A stretch of DNA of 64,000 nucleotides from Rugalucina vietnamica (lineage: Eukaryota > Mollusca > Bivalvia > Lucinida > Lucinidae). The position numbers were made by a program, and so were the translations under genes. This document shows, one piece after another, positions 20,035 through 30,718 of this stretch (position 1 is the first letter of the stretch; every line of letters starts with the position of its first letter). The notes beneath the pieces are model-generated. The model made no database searches, was not told the DNA's origin, and worked only from the letters and a program-made list of their open reading frames with translations. Location of the stretch: assembly GCA_964017185.1 (NCBI GenBank), contig OZ024872.1:59203817-59267816 (forward strand), in the 5' to 3' direction.

Positions 20035-22150
20035 CAATGTAACATTTGTAACAAAACATATGAAACATAATGTAACGTATGTGACATAATACGACATATA
20101 TAACATTGTACTACATAACATAATATGCACGCCATGCAACATATATGTAGGACTCACAACTAGGGTGGGCCCCACAACTAGGCCGATTCCCACAACTGGG
20201 CCGATTCCACAAATGGGCCGAAAAATCTGACGTCATCCCACAAACAGGCCGATTTTTTCTGACGTCACGTTACACCAAACAAAGTTTACGTCGCCGCAAG
20301 TGCATTATAGCAACACCAACACCAACGGAGGTCTACAGGAGCTGTGTTCCGTGAACATTCACCAGCATTTCAACCTAATATAGGCCTGTTTGTACGTTTA
20401 TAATGCTTCGCAGTATTTACGCGTTCATCATACAATAAATTCGACTTTGGGCTTTGAATGTTTAACACCGTAAATGAGCCGAAACTATTCAAATGTATGC
20501 TAGATTCAGTGAGCATAAATTGAGAAGCTCATTTATGAATCACTTGCTCCACTAGCGACGATAATTCGCACAATTTTCGATTGTTGGAATTTGTCTTTGA
20601 GGGATTTTTAAAATATGTCCCTACACATGCTTCTCCGAAATTACATTAGATTCGTCCATTTTTAAGTCTAACTATTTAATTAGTTGTAATGTTTGAAGAA
20701 TTGTGGAAAATATTCACCCTCACCGCACATGCAACTGGAATGCGTCGGTATGTGGTAACGTACCCAGGGTATGGTTGCATTTCGATTGTATCTTCGTCGT
20801 ATTGACGCGGAGTAACGTAACGCTAATATTGTAATCGGCCCATTTGTGAGAATGACGTTACAAAGTCGGCGTAGCTGTGGGGAAAATCGGCCCGTTTGTG
20901 GGAATAGGTGACGTAATCGGCCTAGTTGTGGGAATCGGCCCAGTTGTGGGAATCAGCCTATTTGGGGGAACCGGCCTAGTTGTGAGTCTTATATATATAT
21001 ATATGTACGTATGTTACGTACATTACAAACGTAACATATAACGTATTATATGTAATATATGCAACATTACAAAACATATGTAACATAGCATGTTATAAAG
21101 TTAATCATATGTTACATACTGTAAAAGTTGTAACATAACGCAATGTATGTAACATATTTGTGCGTGTAAGATTTAAAGAGTAAACATACTTTCTGAAGTG
21201 TTTGAAGAAAAGACGTCTTTAATATAAGGTTTCCATTGATTTTGAAATGACCTCACGATTTTTACAATTTATTTTCATTATCTATAGTAGTTTTTTTATC
21301 GTTGTCGACGAATCGTATGATATATTCTCGACATTGCGCATAGTTAATCAATGTAAATATCATGCAACATATGTTACATATGTGCGTATGTTACATACGT
21401 AACATATATAACGTAACATATGTAACATATGCAACATTACGAAACATATATAACATAGCGTGTAACAAAGTTTATCATATGTTACATAGTGTAAAATATG
21501 TAACATAACGCAGTGTATGTAACATATTTGTGCGTGTAAGATCTTTAGGAGTAAACATAATTTTGCAAAAATAAACATTAGATAGCCCTCCCCCCAAATA
21601 AATTAACATAGCTAGCTATTTATGGCATAATGGTGTAAACAATTAATTCAATATTAAAACAATACATGTTTCACTTATATATATGCACTCTCTCATGCTC
21701 TCATTCACATATGTGGTGTCGTTGCATCTTAAGAATTTTCATACATTCTGAAATAGCGTAGCTCATCAAAGATACACACAAAACAGACAGTGTTGTTATA
21801 GTCAAATCTATGATATCTTGATAAATCTCAGTATTGAATACATTATAAACGGAAGTAAAGTATGTGACATAACGTGTGTGACATAAGTTATGTAATGTAT
21901 GTAACAATGTATCAAAACGCAACATATGTAACAACATGAATGAATCAGCACCCGTTATGCAACATAGCGTTATGTTTGTAGCAAAACACGTAACATAATG
22001 CATCTTATATAACGCATGTACCATAACGTTACAGATGTAAAATAAAATTACATATGTAACATAATATATGCAACATAACATAACGCCACATATGTGAAAT
22101 AACATGTCACAGAACACAGTGCATGTAACTGAACATAACATAGCATTTAA
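20035..22150. repeat. TAACATA-rich simple-sequence region with internal duplication
   Basis: The motif TAACATA and its complement TATGTTA recur densely at 20035-20150, 20989-21195, 21355-21556 and 21850-22150, in palindromic combinations such as ACATATGTTACATATGT. The piece at 21020-21195 is duplicated at 21395-21555 (shared GTAACATATTTGTGCGTG). A foldback element (20151-20988) splits it. Cysteine- and tyrosine-rich open frames here are by-products of the repeat. Confidence 0.75.
20151..20988. mobile_element. Foldback-type element with 18-base subrepeats in inverted arms
   Basis: The ends are exact complements: GACTCACAACTAGG at 20151 and CTAGTTGTGAGTC ending at 20988. Each arm is a run of an 18-base unit, CCCACAACTAGGCCGATT with variants (CTGGGCC, ATGGGCC, ACAGGCC), about five in the left arm and seven inverted in the right. 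TGACGTCA-like sites lie among them. The roughly 600-base centre has no recognised coding sequence. Arms built from inverted tandem repeats define foldback elements. A target duplication is not clear because the insertion lies in TA-rich repeats. Confidence 0.75.
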
Positions 22151-22159
22151 TATGATACA

Positions 22160-22290
22160 TACATAATGTATTTCTTATACCAACGTACAAAAATACAGAC
22201 ACGACTACCTGGAAGAGTCACACTCAACAGTGCCACCAAGCAGTCACAATCAAACGGACTACCAGACAAAGTCACAATCAAAATGACTAC
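22160..22290. repeat. Degenerate minisatellite, period about 28 bases
   Basis: Units resembling GACTACCAGACAAAGTCACA, followed by ATCAAA and one or two further bases, occur about four times between 22200 and 22285. The block together with TAACAT-rich sequence to its left (about 22080-22280) is duplicated at about 24530-24740, on the far side of the MITE at 23538-24499. Confidence 0.6.
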
Positions 22291-22736
22291 AAGGGAGAGC
22301 GTTAACGTTGTCAGCAGTTTAAGTGTGTGTTTTATACATTGTATTTTTTCTGTGACAGTGTGTTTACCCTTCATTTTCAATAAGTTTATGTTGAATAGAC
22401 ACAGAACATGTATTGACTCTTTGTACGTATAACTGTTGGTTAATAATTAAAAAAAAAAAAATAATTGATCTGTCGTAAATGCTCATCACAGAAATAAGGC
22501 TAAACTGTACTATATGAATTATAAGTTTACGAGTTGGTTATGTGAATATCTAAATGCCCAGTCTGCACATCGAAAATGAAGTTTCTGTATTTACAGTGCC
22601 AATTCCACATTAATGTCAGGTTGAGCGCAATAAATAGTAGTGGGCAAGTTAATCGTCAGGACGACAGAAACGCATGCAACACGGACTGTAGAGTTGTTTC
22701 ATTGTTGTCATAAAAATAACCATAAACTCTTGGGTA

Positions 22737-22781
<45 letters not shown>

Positions 22782-23537
22782 GGAGACATCGTCGACGATT
22801 TCAAATTAAGGTGACGTAAGCTACAGCGCCGAGACATAACCCTATTAGTACCATGACGCATGTAGGTCAGCGGTTAATAGCGGTCAACTTTAATTATCAT
22901 GTGTTCTAACATTTTCAACAATCAATGACTTTAGAGACATCATTCGATTTGTTATTTTGGATTTGGCCTCTATCAACTGTCACACCATTTCTCAAACACG
23001 GAGTAAGGCAACCGTTAAAAAGTGTTAAGAGCTTTTTGTTTGTTCAGTGCATGTCTGTTTATTTAGTAACTCACATGTAACTGTATGAACGTAGCTATAT
23101 GGAGTACAATAATACACACTTGTGCATTTATTTGATTTGATACCAAACGCAACAGCTATGGTTATGTCGGGACTGGGTCACCATTTCTGAATTACAACAA
23201 CAAAATGCCCGCAATATACGTGTTTAGGCGTCAAGAAGCTCGTCTTTTTCTTACGACCTTATGGTCAATGAAGATGTAATATTTATTTAATTATAGCTAA
23301 AAAGATCCCATTTGCGGATCCATGGGCGATGCCGCATATTTCGGTCAACGTTTGGCGATTCATGATTTATTCATTATTATTTATTTATTTCAACTTTTTT
23401 TTTATCAAAATCTTAACCTTAGGACGAAGTGACTCATACTAATTGATGTATTTTACCCTATTTAAGACGACGCACTCAAAATCTTAGTTATGGTGTTCTG
23501 GAAGGGTCAAAATGGCATAACGTACAGATGTAACATA
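22291..23537. other. No gene recognised; contains a poly-A tract
   Basis: AT-rich sequence with a 42-base A run at about 22738-22779 and a shorter one near 22450. No element body ending at the A run was identified. Open frames are short and without motifs. Confidence 0.5.
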
Positions 23538-24499
23538 CGAGGGGGGTTCAAAAAGTTCGAGGAAAAGTGCTGCCAAATTTGTAATTGTCTTCGGAAATTT
23601 ACGTTCTCTGTGCATTTTGTAAATTAACATATAGTTAACATATGCACAGAATTTGAATAAAATCGGATGAAAATTAGGCATTAAATCACGTGCGTTTCTA
23701 AGGTAACAACAGTAAAACCGGCCCAACGTCACAACAACGTCATGCTACACGCATTCATGCCGCTGTTGGCTAGCTCTTAAGCATTTTCGGAATCAACCTA
23801 GCATATGGGCGTCTGATTGTCAGTTCTGTGTGTGTAATGCGGTAAATGTGCCGAAACTACAATTCGATATGTTGTGTATTTCACGAATTCTAGTCTTTTC
23901 TATCACGACGATCATTTTAGACAGTATGACGTTATTTGACGTTACACTGTGCGAGTCGACATGGACGCATTTCTGGTCGTGTAGAAATCATGCATACTAC
24001 TTGTTGATTGCCGTTTTCTTAATTTTCTTGTTGCCATATACGCTTTCTGCTCTTAGCAGTGTTTCTTTCATTTATAGTCCTTTCCAAACACACAATTTAT
24101 CGAATAACGTTGTTCCCTTCGCATTTTAGGCATACCCACTAAACAAAATGGGCGCTTAACGCCAAAATGACGTCACAGACTTATATGACGTAATGTGCTC
24201 ATCGCAAACATATTGAACTTTGCTCATACAAAGTTTGGTGAAAAAAGCATGGTTAATTATCAAATGCAACCTCATCATTAGACATCGACTTTTTGCAAAA
24301 ATGAACAAAAGTGGGCCGGTAATCGTGATGTACGGTTTCCATAGCAACCACTGTTAGCATTGTGTTCATGCCAGAGCAGCAAAATTTGCTGTATAAGTAC
24401 AAATCATGTTGGTCTATATAAATGTATTAGTTTAATTCACCTGATTTACAAAATAAGAATATGATGGCACTTTTCCGCGAACTTTTTGAAACCCCCTCG
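23538..24499. mobile_element. TA-flanked MITE with inverted termini (mariner-like, non-autonomous)
   Basis: The left end CGAGGGGGGTTCAAAAAG plus TTCGAGGAAAAGTGC matches the complement of the right end (24466-24499) over about 33 bases with few differences. TA lies outside both (23536-23537 and 24500-24501). A second inverted pair inside (AAAACCGGCCCA near 23714; GTGGGCCGGT near 24311) suggests the arms extend imperfectly for up to about 200 bases. No transposase motifs are present in its 962 bases. It sits inside TAACAT-rich DNA. Confidence 0.8.
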
Positions 24500-24527
24500 T
24501 AATATTACATATGTAACCTAACATTAT

Positions 24528-24740
24528 ATATGCAACATAACATAACGCCGCATATGTGAAATAACATGTCACATACACAGTGCATGTAACTGAACATAAC
24601 ATAGTATTTAATATGATACATACATAATATATTTATTATACCAACGTACAACAATACAGACACGACTACCTGGAAGAGTCACACTCAACAGTGCCACCAA
24701 GCAGTCACAATCAAACGGACTACCAGACAAAATCACAATC
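24528..24740. repeat. Duplicate of 22080-22280
   Basis: CATATGTGAAATAACATGTCAC through TACAGACACGACTACCTGG and GCAGTCACAATCAAACGGAC is almost identical to the earlier block, in the same orientation. The two copies flank about 2.2 kb including the MITE. Confidence 0.8.
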
Positions 24741-24751
24741 TATAACGGTGT

Positions 24752-24842
24752 ACCGGCATTCTAGGGGTTAACCTCTATCTTAAAATAGGGGTGAACCTCT
24801 AAATATGTGGGTGCACCCCTATATTTGCGGGTGCATGTCTAT
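24752..24842. repeat. Short dyad-symmetric minisatellite, period about 22 bases
   Basis: Four units with the core AGGGGTTAACCTCTA, AGGGGTGAACCTCTA, TGGGTGCACCCCTA and CGGGTGCATGTCTA follow one another. Each unit is close to palindromic. The block is not part of any recognised element. Confidence 0.5.
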
Positions 24843-25202
24843 TTCGAAATAAGCATGGACAGTTCGGTTTACCACTTCGGTCATTTTGACCCTTCCAGTA
24901 CACCATACTTGGTGATGTATTTTACCCAAATTGCTAGGAAGACAATCTATTTTTGGAATATTGGATTTGCCCATTCTATTGACTTACAGGTATAATAAGA
25001 AAACAAACTAAATTACATATAGTTCTACATGCTAAATGCTAGATTTTTTTCACAAGTTGTCTTTGAAAAGACATTTTCTCGTGATTGGAGATAATGAACA
25101 TAAGTAATAAAATAGAAAGCAACGGAAGCATGCGGAAGCATTTGTTTACACCCCTGTGCAGCAAATGGAACAACCCTTCATTGATAATTGGTAGTAAGTG
25201 TG

Positions 25203-25815
25203 CTGGAAAAAGGTACGAGTAGGCAAAGATCAGGAAAAGGCGCAATCAGAAAAAGATTCCCACTCCAAAAACCGAGGTGGGAAAAAACCAAACTAACAAT
25301 CAGGTACTTTTACCATGAAACATATCGTAAGCCGAATGAGCAGCTATTTTCCCAATAGGTGGCCACTCAGTTACCTTAACTTAACTAAAAATATGAAAAC
25401 ATACATAAGGCGCCAACAGCACAAAAAATTTTTATACACCAAAACACAAAACAAAAAGAACCACCACAGAAGTATCGACTTGGAACGATCAGTAACACAA
25501 AGTTACTGGCGGGCTTAAACCGGTTTTACATGGCCATAACCTCACCCTCAGCTTCTGCAGTGGTTCATAACATTTAGTTAGTTATTCGGTCTTCGTGGTG
25601 AATCTCTAACTAGTCAATGAATCATCAAGAACAAACAAATAAATCATGATAAACATCCTGATGAATCAAAAACCAGGACTCACAGACTGAGTAAGCTGCC
25701 CGACGATGGAGATCCCTGGGCGCCGAATAACCTACTAACTCCGGAGCAAAAGAAAAACACCAGTTGGACCCCGGTGGGCCAAGCAACAGACAAGAAGCTC
25801 CAAGAAGTTTGGATT
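25203..25815 (-). mobile_element. Long family A copy (3' region from the end of the RT frame)
   Basis: This is one of the most complete copies: from the complement of the 3' end (AAAAAGGTACGAGTAGGC) through all shared blocks to CTGCCCGACGATGGAGATCC, TCCGGAGCAAAAG, GTTGGACCCCGGTGGGCC and GAAGCTCC. In sense order the last blocks are the part immediately after the RT stop in the copy at 12123. The stem halves ACCACTGCAGAAGC/CTTCTGTGGTGGTTC and AGTAAC/GTTACT are intact. Confidence 0.85.
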
Positions 25816-27204
25816 AGTCTATTATAGTGAATAACACGTTTTACAGGTATGTCAAGTGAATAAAATAATTAATCATTCAATTTTTACATTCTAAGTACTA
25901 GATTTTGTTCATTATAATTTCAAAATGACCAATTTGGACCTTCCTTGTAAAATTTATTATACACAGTTATGAAACAGAAAGCAGTGAATCATGTTCATTC
26001 TTTTCTTTACACCCCGTTTCGATTGAAGGCAATGTTGTGACGGTCTCACATGGACCAGCCCATATTGATTTAATGTCAACCAAAATAATAAAACTAATTG
26101 CTTTGACACTATATTCTATGTATCAATGCTTTGATAATAGAATACGTTTCATCCTAATACAATGATTATTAGGATACAGCATGAATAACTCCTGAAATAT
26201 GATCACTAAATATAAATCCATGAATGAAACTGCTTCATGAAAGGACGCCATTATTAAATTAATGGAACTGCTTCCTGACTTATGACGTATTTCGAAGTTG
26301 GTAGTCCAAGGGTGATTCAGGTACTTCTTAACCAAATTTCGAAAAGCAAAAACTCACTGTATAGACAAATTATTACCTTTTAATTTTTACAGAGACCACA
26401 TAATATCAAAACATCAGCTTTTGAAACTCGTCAAAATTCAATAAATACACGTTTTTGCAATAATTCAGATGTGAGCACACCCACTTCGGAATAGTCCATT
26501 TCAAAACTGGTTTTAAGTATAGGCCTATAAAGGTATTAACTCAAGAATAACTAGAAAGAGATTCTTGTTTCAATAATACACTAAGGCCGTAGAAAATTGT
26601 TTCCTAGTGTCAGATTTTAACATGAAAATATCTTTCCTATCGGCCTCTATACAAACATTATGAGAGGCAAGGTTTAAACTTATAAGTTTGACATCAGACG
26701 CTAAAACGTCAAGACAACCAAATGCCAATCTGGCGCAAACAAATACCATTACATCTGATGACAAAGAGTCCTCGATTATTGGCTTTTAAAATGAAACATC
26801 CCATTTCGTTGTGTCATCATTCTTACACGCCTGCTGGTATTTAAACATCATTAGTTTTTAGGACAAGTAAGCGATTTCGAAAGAAAATAAGCATACGGGT
26901 ACGCCAGCATATCTACATTTACTTTCCTGGCGAAATATGTAGAGGATCTTACACCAGTGGTCATTTCATAATTATGAAATTTATAGCACGAGCATTCGGC
27001 GAGATTGATAAATTTCATATGAAATGACCATCATCGTGTTATCATATGACTTTTGAAATAGGATTTTATCGGCTTTGTAGTGATCATATTTTCAATAAAA
27101 AAAGTTAAATTGTTTTACGGACGTCGTCAATGACGTTACGTATTTCCTCAAATGCATTAATACACGTGTGGTCATAACACTTTTTGTTACATGACGTTAT
27201 CCAC
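25816..27204. other. No gene recognised; one nested inverted repeat
   Basis: AT-rich sequence with short open frames only. At about 26961-27031, GGTCATTTCAT and ATGAAATGACC are inverted around a centre that also contains ATGAAATTTA and TAAATTTCAT, giving a nested hairpin. It is not linked to any element. Confidence 0.45.
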
Positions 27205-28395
27205 TGGAAAACAGCGACGTTATATGATAAAAATATGAAACTTTATCGGTTTACTTATGAAATCGTCATGATTATTTTTAAAATTAGTTATCAGATCTGA
27301 AGATATCCACCAACGCACATAGGAGAGTGTTGCAGTAGCAATGATTATCAATTCAAATCTCTATCTATCTTAACACAAAATCTTCTGCTAGTATTATGTC
27401 ATCATAAATGTCATTGTCATTATGTTATACTTGGCAGAAACAATTTGAAAACCACGGATATGACGTGTCATGCTAGAAGATAACTGATTCATGTCGACAG
27501 TTATGAGGAATAAAGTTCGCCTTTGATTTGTTGGCAACAAAACTTGTTTCTCTTTTCTGTTTTGGGCCATATATGCACAACCTGAAAGTGCAAAATTTTG
27601 AGTTATTTTCAGTTTCATTTAACTTCTGTAAAGCTTTTATAGGGACAGGGAAATGTTCTTCATTATCTGTAAAATATAAAGGTTTTGCGTGTGAATTCCT
27701 AATATGTCAACCATTCACATAAATTGCATTTTGTGATGGATGCCGTCATTCGACATAAATATTAATGGTTGATAAACCTTAATAAATGGAAATAATCGTT
27801 TTCATTCTGCCTCGTTAGCGTTAATTATCCATGGACTATCTCAATTCCATTTTTATATCAAGAGTCAACGAGCTTCAATTCCATTTGAGGTTTTCATTGC
27901 AAATGCATTAATGCATGAACAGTCCCCGAGGAATGCATTTCCTCTAGTATTTTATCCAATCAATTTAACTCGCACAATGCATGCATGTCTGCACCAAATA
28001 GCATCGTCTGCAAAGACCGGCTTGAATATCAAAGAGTATTATATGAACAGTCTTAGAAACAATTTAAAAAATAAGATAATGTACATCTTTGAATATATAA
28101 TCTTTTGAATTTGTATTACATGTTTATACATATATTGCAATAAACATGGCTCAGAATTTACTCAGACTATTTTTGAATGCATGCATGCAATGTAATAGGT
28201 CTTCAAATTACAAACTCACACAGAATCAATGAGTATTTGGACACCGAACAATAAGGTCTAAAGACATAATGTAGCTTAGATTTTGCGAAATTGCACAATA
28301 TTTTGAACCCAACACGCTATATATCGACAAATCCGAAATATCGTACTAGATGGCAGCATCTAAATGACCTTTATGTAATTGGGCTAAAGAGCATT

Positions 28396-29166
28396 GTAAC
28401 GCCGCTTATTGTCAACGCGCCGCTTAGTGTAAACGTTGACAATAAGCGGTGCAGTCGCAACGCATAGTGTCAACATGTTTACACTAACGGTTGCAGTTGC
28501 AACGCTTAGTGTTAACGTTGACAGTAACGGGTGCATTGCAACCGTTAGTGTCAACTGTTGACAATAGGCGGTGCGTGTGTCGATAATATGTACATCATCA
28601 ACGCTTATTGTAAACACAGTCAGATTTTTTTTAACATCATCATTATTACTACTACTACTACTACTACTACCAAAACTACTACTACTTTTACTTCTATTAT
28701 TATTATTATTATTATTAACTTACGTTTCTTTAAAGCTGTTCACTAATAGATAGGTTGCGAAAAATGTACGTGTACGGGTAGAGCAGTCTTTGTTCAAATA
28801 TGATTCTTGCAATGTTTATTGCTCCTTGATCAATGGAAGTCAAGATATGGACATCCACAGAACTGCCATTTTTGAAATCAAGTGTCAGAAATTAAACGAC
28901 AGCCGGGAATAAAGTAATATCTTGTCTGAACACAAGTAAGGGCGCAAGTGAAGTGGAGAAATCTTCGTTCATACATTTTATTAATCAAAAAAAAAAAAAT
29001 AACAAAATAATAAATAAATTAGGAGCAGTTACAGTTAACACTGTTTTTCGATCTACATCATCGCCGCTTAGTGTAAACACATGCCATGTTGACACTTAGC
29101 GTTGCGACTTCACCGCTTATTGTCAACGTTTACACTAAGCGGCGCGTTGACAATAAGCGGCGCTAC
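28396..29166. mobile_element. Foldback-type transposon with 8-base target duplication
   Basis: AGAGCATT lies on both sides (28388-28395 and 29167-29174). X2 has the unoccupied site (AGAACATT near 38018). The termini GTAACGCCGCTTATTGTC and its complement at the right form arms of about 75 bases, made of repeated, partly self-complementary modules: CGCCGCTTATTGTCAACG, CGCCGCTTAGTGTAAACG, TTGACAATAAGCGG. Further copies of the modules lie inward on the left to about 28615. The interior has TAC/ATT microsatellites and an A run, and no coding sequence. An 8-base duplication fits hAT or P superfamilies, but the GTAACGCCGC terminus is not typical of either. Confidence 0.8.
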
Positions 29167-30073
29167 AGAGCATTTACTAACATAAGGAATCGGCGTTATG
29201 ATTAGCATTTTACAATCGAAGCCTGATGACTTAGAGTTCCCCACTGACGTGGAAATTGGTTTTAGGCTTCATTTTGCTATGGAATATAAAAATAAAACTG
29301 AGGTCAAATATATTAAACATTGGTTACTCAAGCCTCTTCAGTGAGTTCTACAATGACGTAGAAATTGGTTTTAGGCTTCATTTTGCTATGGAATATAAAT
29401 TAAAACTGAGGTCAAATATATTAAACATTGGATACTCAAGCCTCTTCAGTGACACTATAATATTTGGCAACACGGAGCCAAAGGTAATTGCTGTAATTTT
29501 GCATCTTTTAACAGGATAGCCAATACAAAGACTACGGGTAAAATATTAAACATTGGTTCCACAATGAATCTAAACCGATAATATTTTTCTGACTTCTTAG
29601 AATACCCTCGCTGATCTAAAAGGACCAAACGGAAACTATATTCTTGCACACCGGATAGAGAAATCCGACGTTTTACCCCATGTGAGAAATTCTTTTCTTA
29701 CACACCTCTATCATAAAGATAGAAAAATTCCGGTATTTTAGTGGTGGTAGATAAATCGATCTTACACTGCTGGATTTGGTTGCTCATGCAAGATAAGAAA
29801 AGCACGCGATATAATTCGATCGTTTCTACTGCTTGAAGCAATGGCGTTCACCATAACTAGACAAAAGTGATGTTTTTCACAGCGAGTATTCTTGAATCAC
29901 GCTCGTTTTAAAATAAAAACAAATAAAAACTGCATCACTATTGACTTTGACAACGATTTATTTACATTTGACGTCACATCCGTAATATGCACAACGTCAC
30001 AAGGGTTAAAGCACGGTACCAGGTTACGTTACCGGTAAAAGGATAAAATCGGAGTATGTAAGAAAAAGAATCG

Positions 30074-30214
30074 ATCATGGGTGCCCAGTGGAGAAAGGAA
30101 AATCCCAACCCTCGGGTCCACCATTCCAGTGGGAAACTCGGCGAGCCTCGTTTCCCACTGGAACGGGTGGACCCTCGGGTTGGGATTTTCCTATCTCCAC
30201 TGGACACCCATGAT
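30074..30214. repeat. Long hairpin 1 with loop CTCGGCGAGCCTCG
   Basis: The left arm 30074-30136 and right arm 30151-30214 pair at about 58 of 64 positions around a 14-base loop (30137-30150). Border sequence AGAATCGATCATGGGTG is mirrored outside the right arm (CACCCATGATGGATTCT). Each arm contains ACCCTCGGGT in direct orientation, so the middle TC faces TC as a mismatch in the stem. The same loop, borders and CCTCGGGT block recur in hairpin 2. No coding role was seen. Confidence 0.85.
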
Positions 30215-30449
30215 GGATTCTATTTATCTCACCCTCGTTATCTCACCCCGTCGCACGTTGCGTTCAAGTGTTCTTTTTAACATTGGTTGTAAAGGACGTC
30301 ACGTAATTTCGTCGCTAAGCGCACACGTCACAATGACGTCAAAACGTTTAACTTCAAAATGGCGGACGCCGCGATTGTAGCATTTTTCTAGGTAAATAGT
30401 ATGAAAATCAAGCTTCGCCGAATTAAGGCGTGCAAGAAAAAGAATCCAT

Positions 30450-30573
30450 CATGCGTGTAAGGTATGGATAGACAAATCTGTCCCTCGGGTCAGTTTGGCA
30501 TCACTCGGCGAGCCTCGTGATGCCAAAATGTGACCCTCAGGACAGATTTGTCTATCCATACCTGACACTCATG
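30450..30573. repeat. Long hairpin 2 with the same loop CTCGGCGAGCCTCG
   Basis: The left arm 30450-30503 and right arm 30518-30573 pair over about 50 bases around an identical 14-base loop (30504-30517). It is preceded by GCAAGAAAAAGAATCCATC, almost the same as before hairpin 1, and followed by GTAAGATTCTT. The stem segments between the shared blocks (for example GGTATGGATAGACAAATCTG) differ from those of hairpin 1 yet remain complementary within this hairpin. Confidence 0.85.
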
Positions 30574-30674
30574 TAAGATTCTTATAATCTGCACTATGAA
30601 TTATGTACAAGGAGACGTTTTAAGGCAACCATACGGCAAACTGAGAACCTTAAAATATTAATGAGAAAGGTGGT

Positions 30675-30718
30675 GGGCCATGCCGCGGTTTCGGCTACTC
30701 AAGTCTCTTCAGTGACCC
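30675..30718 (-). ncRNA. Hammerhead ribozyme, slightly degenerate
   Basis: Minus-strand order: GGGUCA, CUGAAGA, GACU-UGAGU-AGCC, GAAA, CCGCGGC, A, UGGCCC. Stem I is identical to that at 18858-18901, and the core residues are intact (CUGANGA, GAAA). Stem II has three pairs plus one A-C mismatch relative to GGCU/AGCC. The base pairing with the first core-adjacent A in stem III is C rather than U, which should weaken cleavage. It belongs to the family A segment at 30590-30770. Confidence 0.75.

Noticed and set aside
20151-20260. CRISPR-like array of short repeats with spacers
   Set aside because: The 18-bp units abut with little spacer, recur inverted at the other end, and the DNA is eukaryotic; a foldback arm explains it.
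21701-22141. 146-codon cysteine/tyrosine-rich open frame on the minus strand
   Set aside because: It is a read-through of TAACATA-type repeats; the composition follows from the repeat.
29320-29455. Two further hammerhead cores (CTGAAGAG on the minus strand)
   Set aside because: The essential GAAA after stem II is replaced by an AATG-type sequence, so they are dead remnants rather than ribozymes.
30345-30375. ATGGCGGAC motif as a host promoter
   Set aside because: A YY1-like site with nearby GACGTCA is suggestive, but it lies inside a transposon-derived insertion and no downstream gene is visible.
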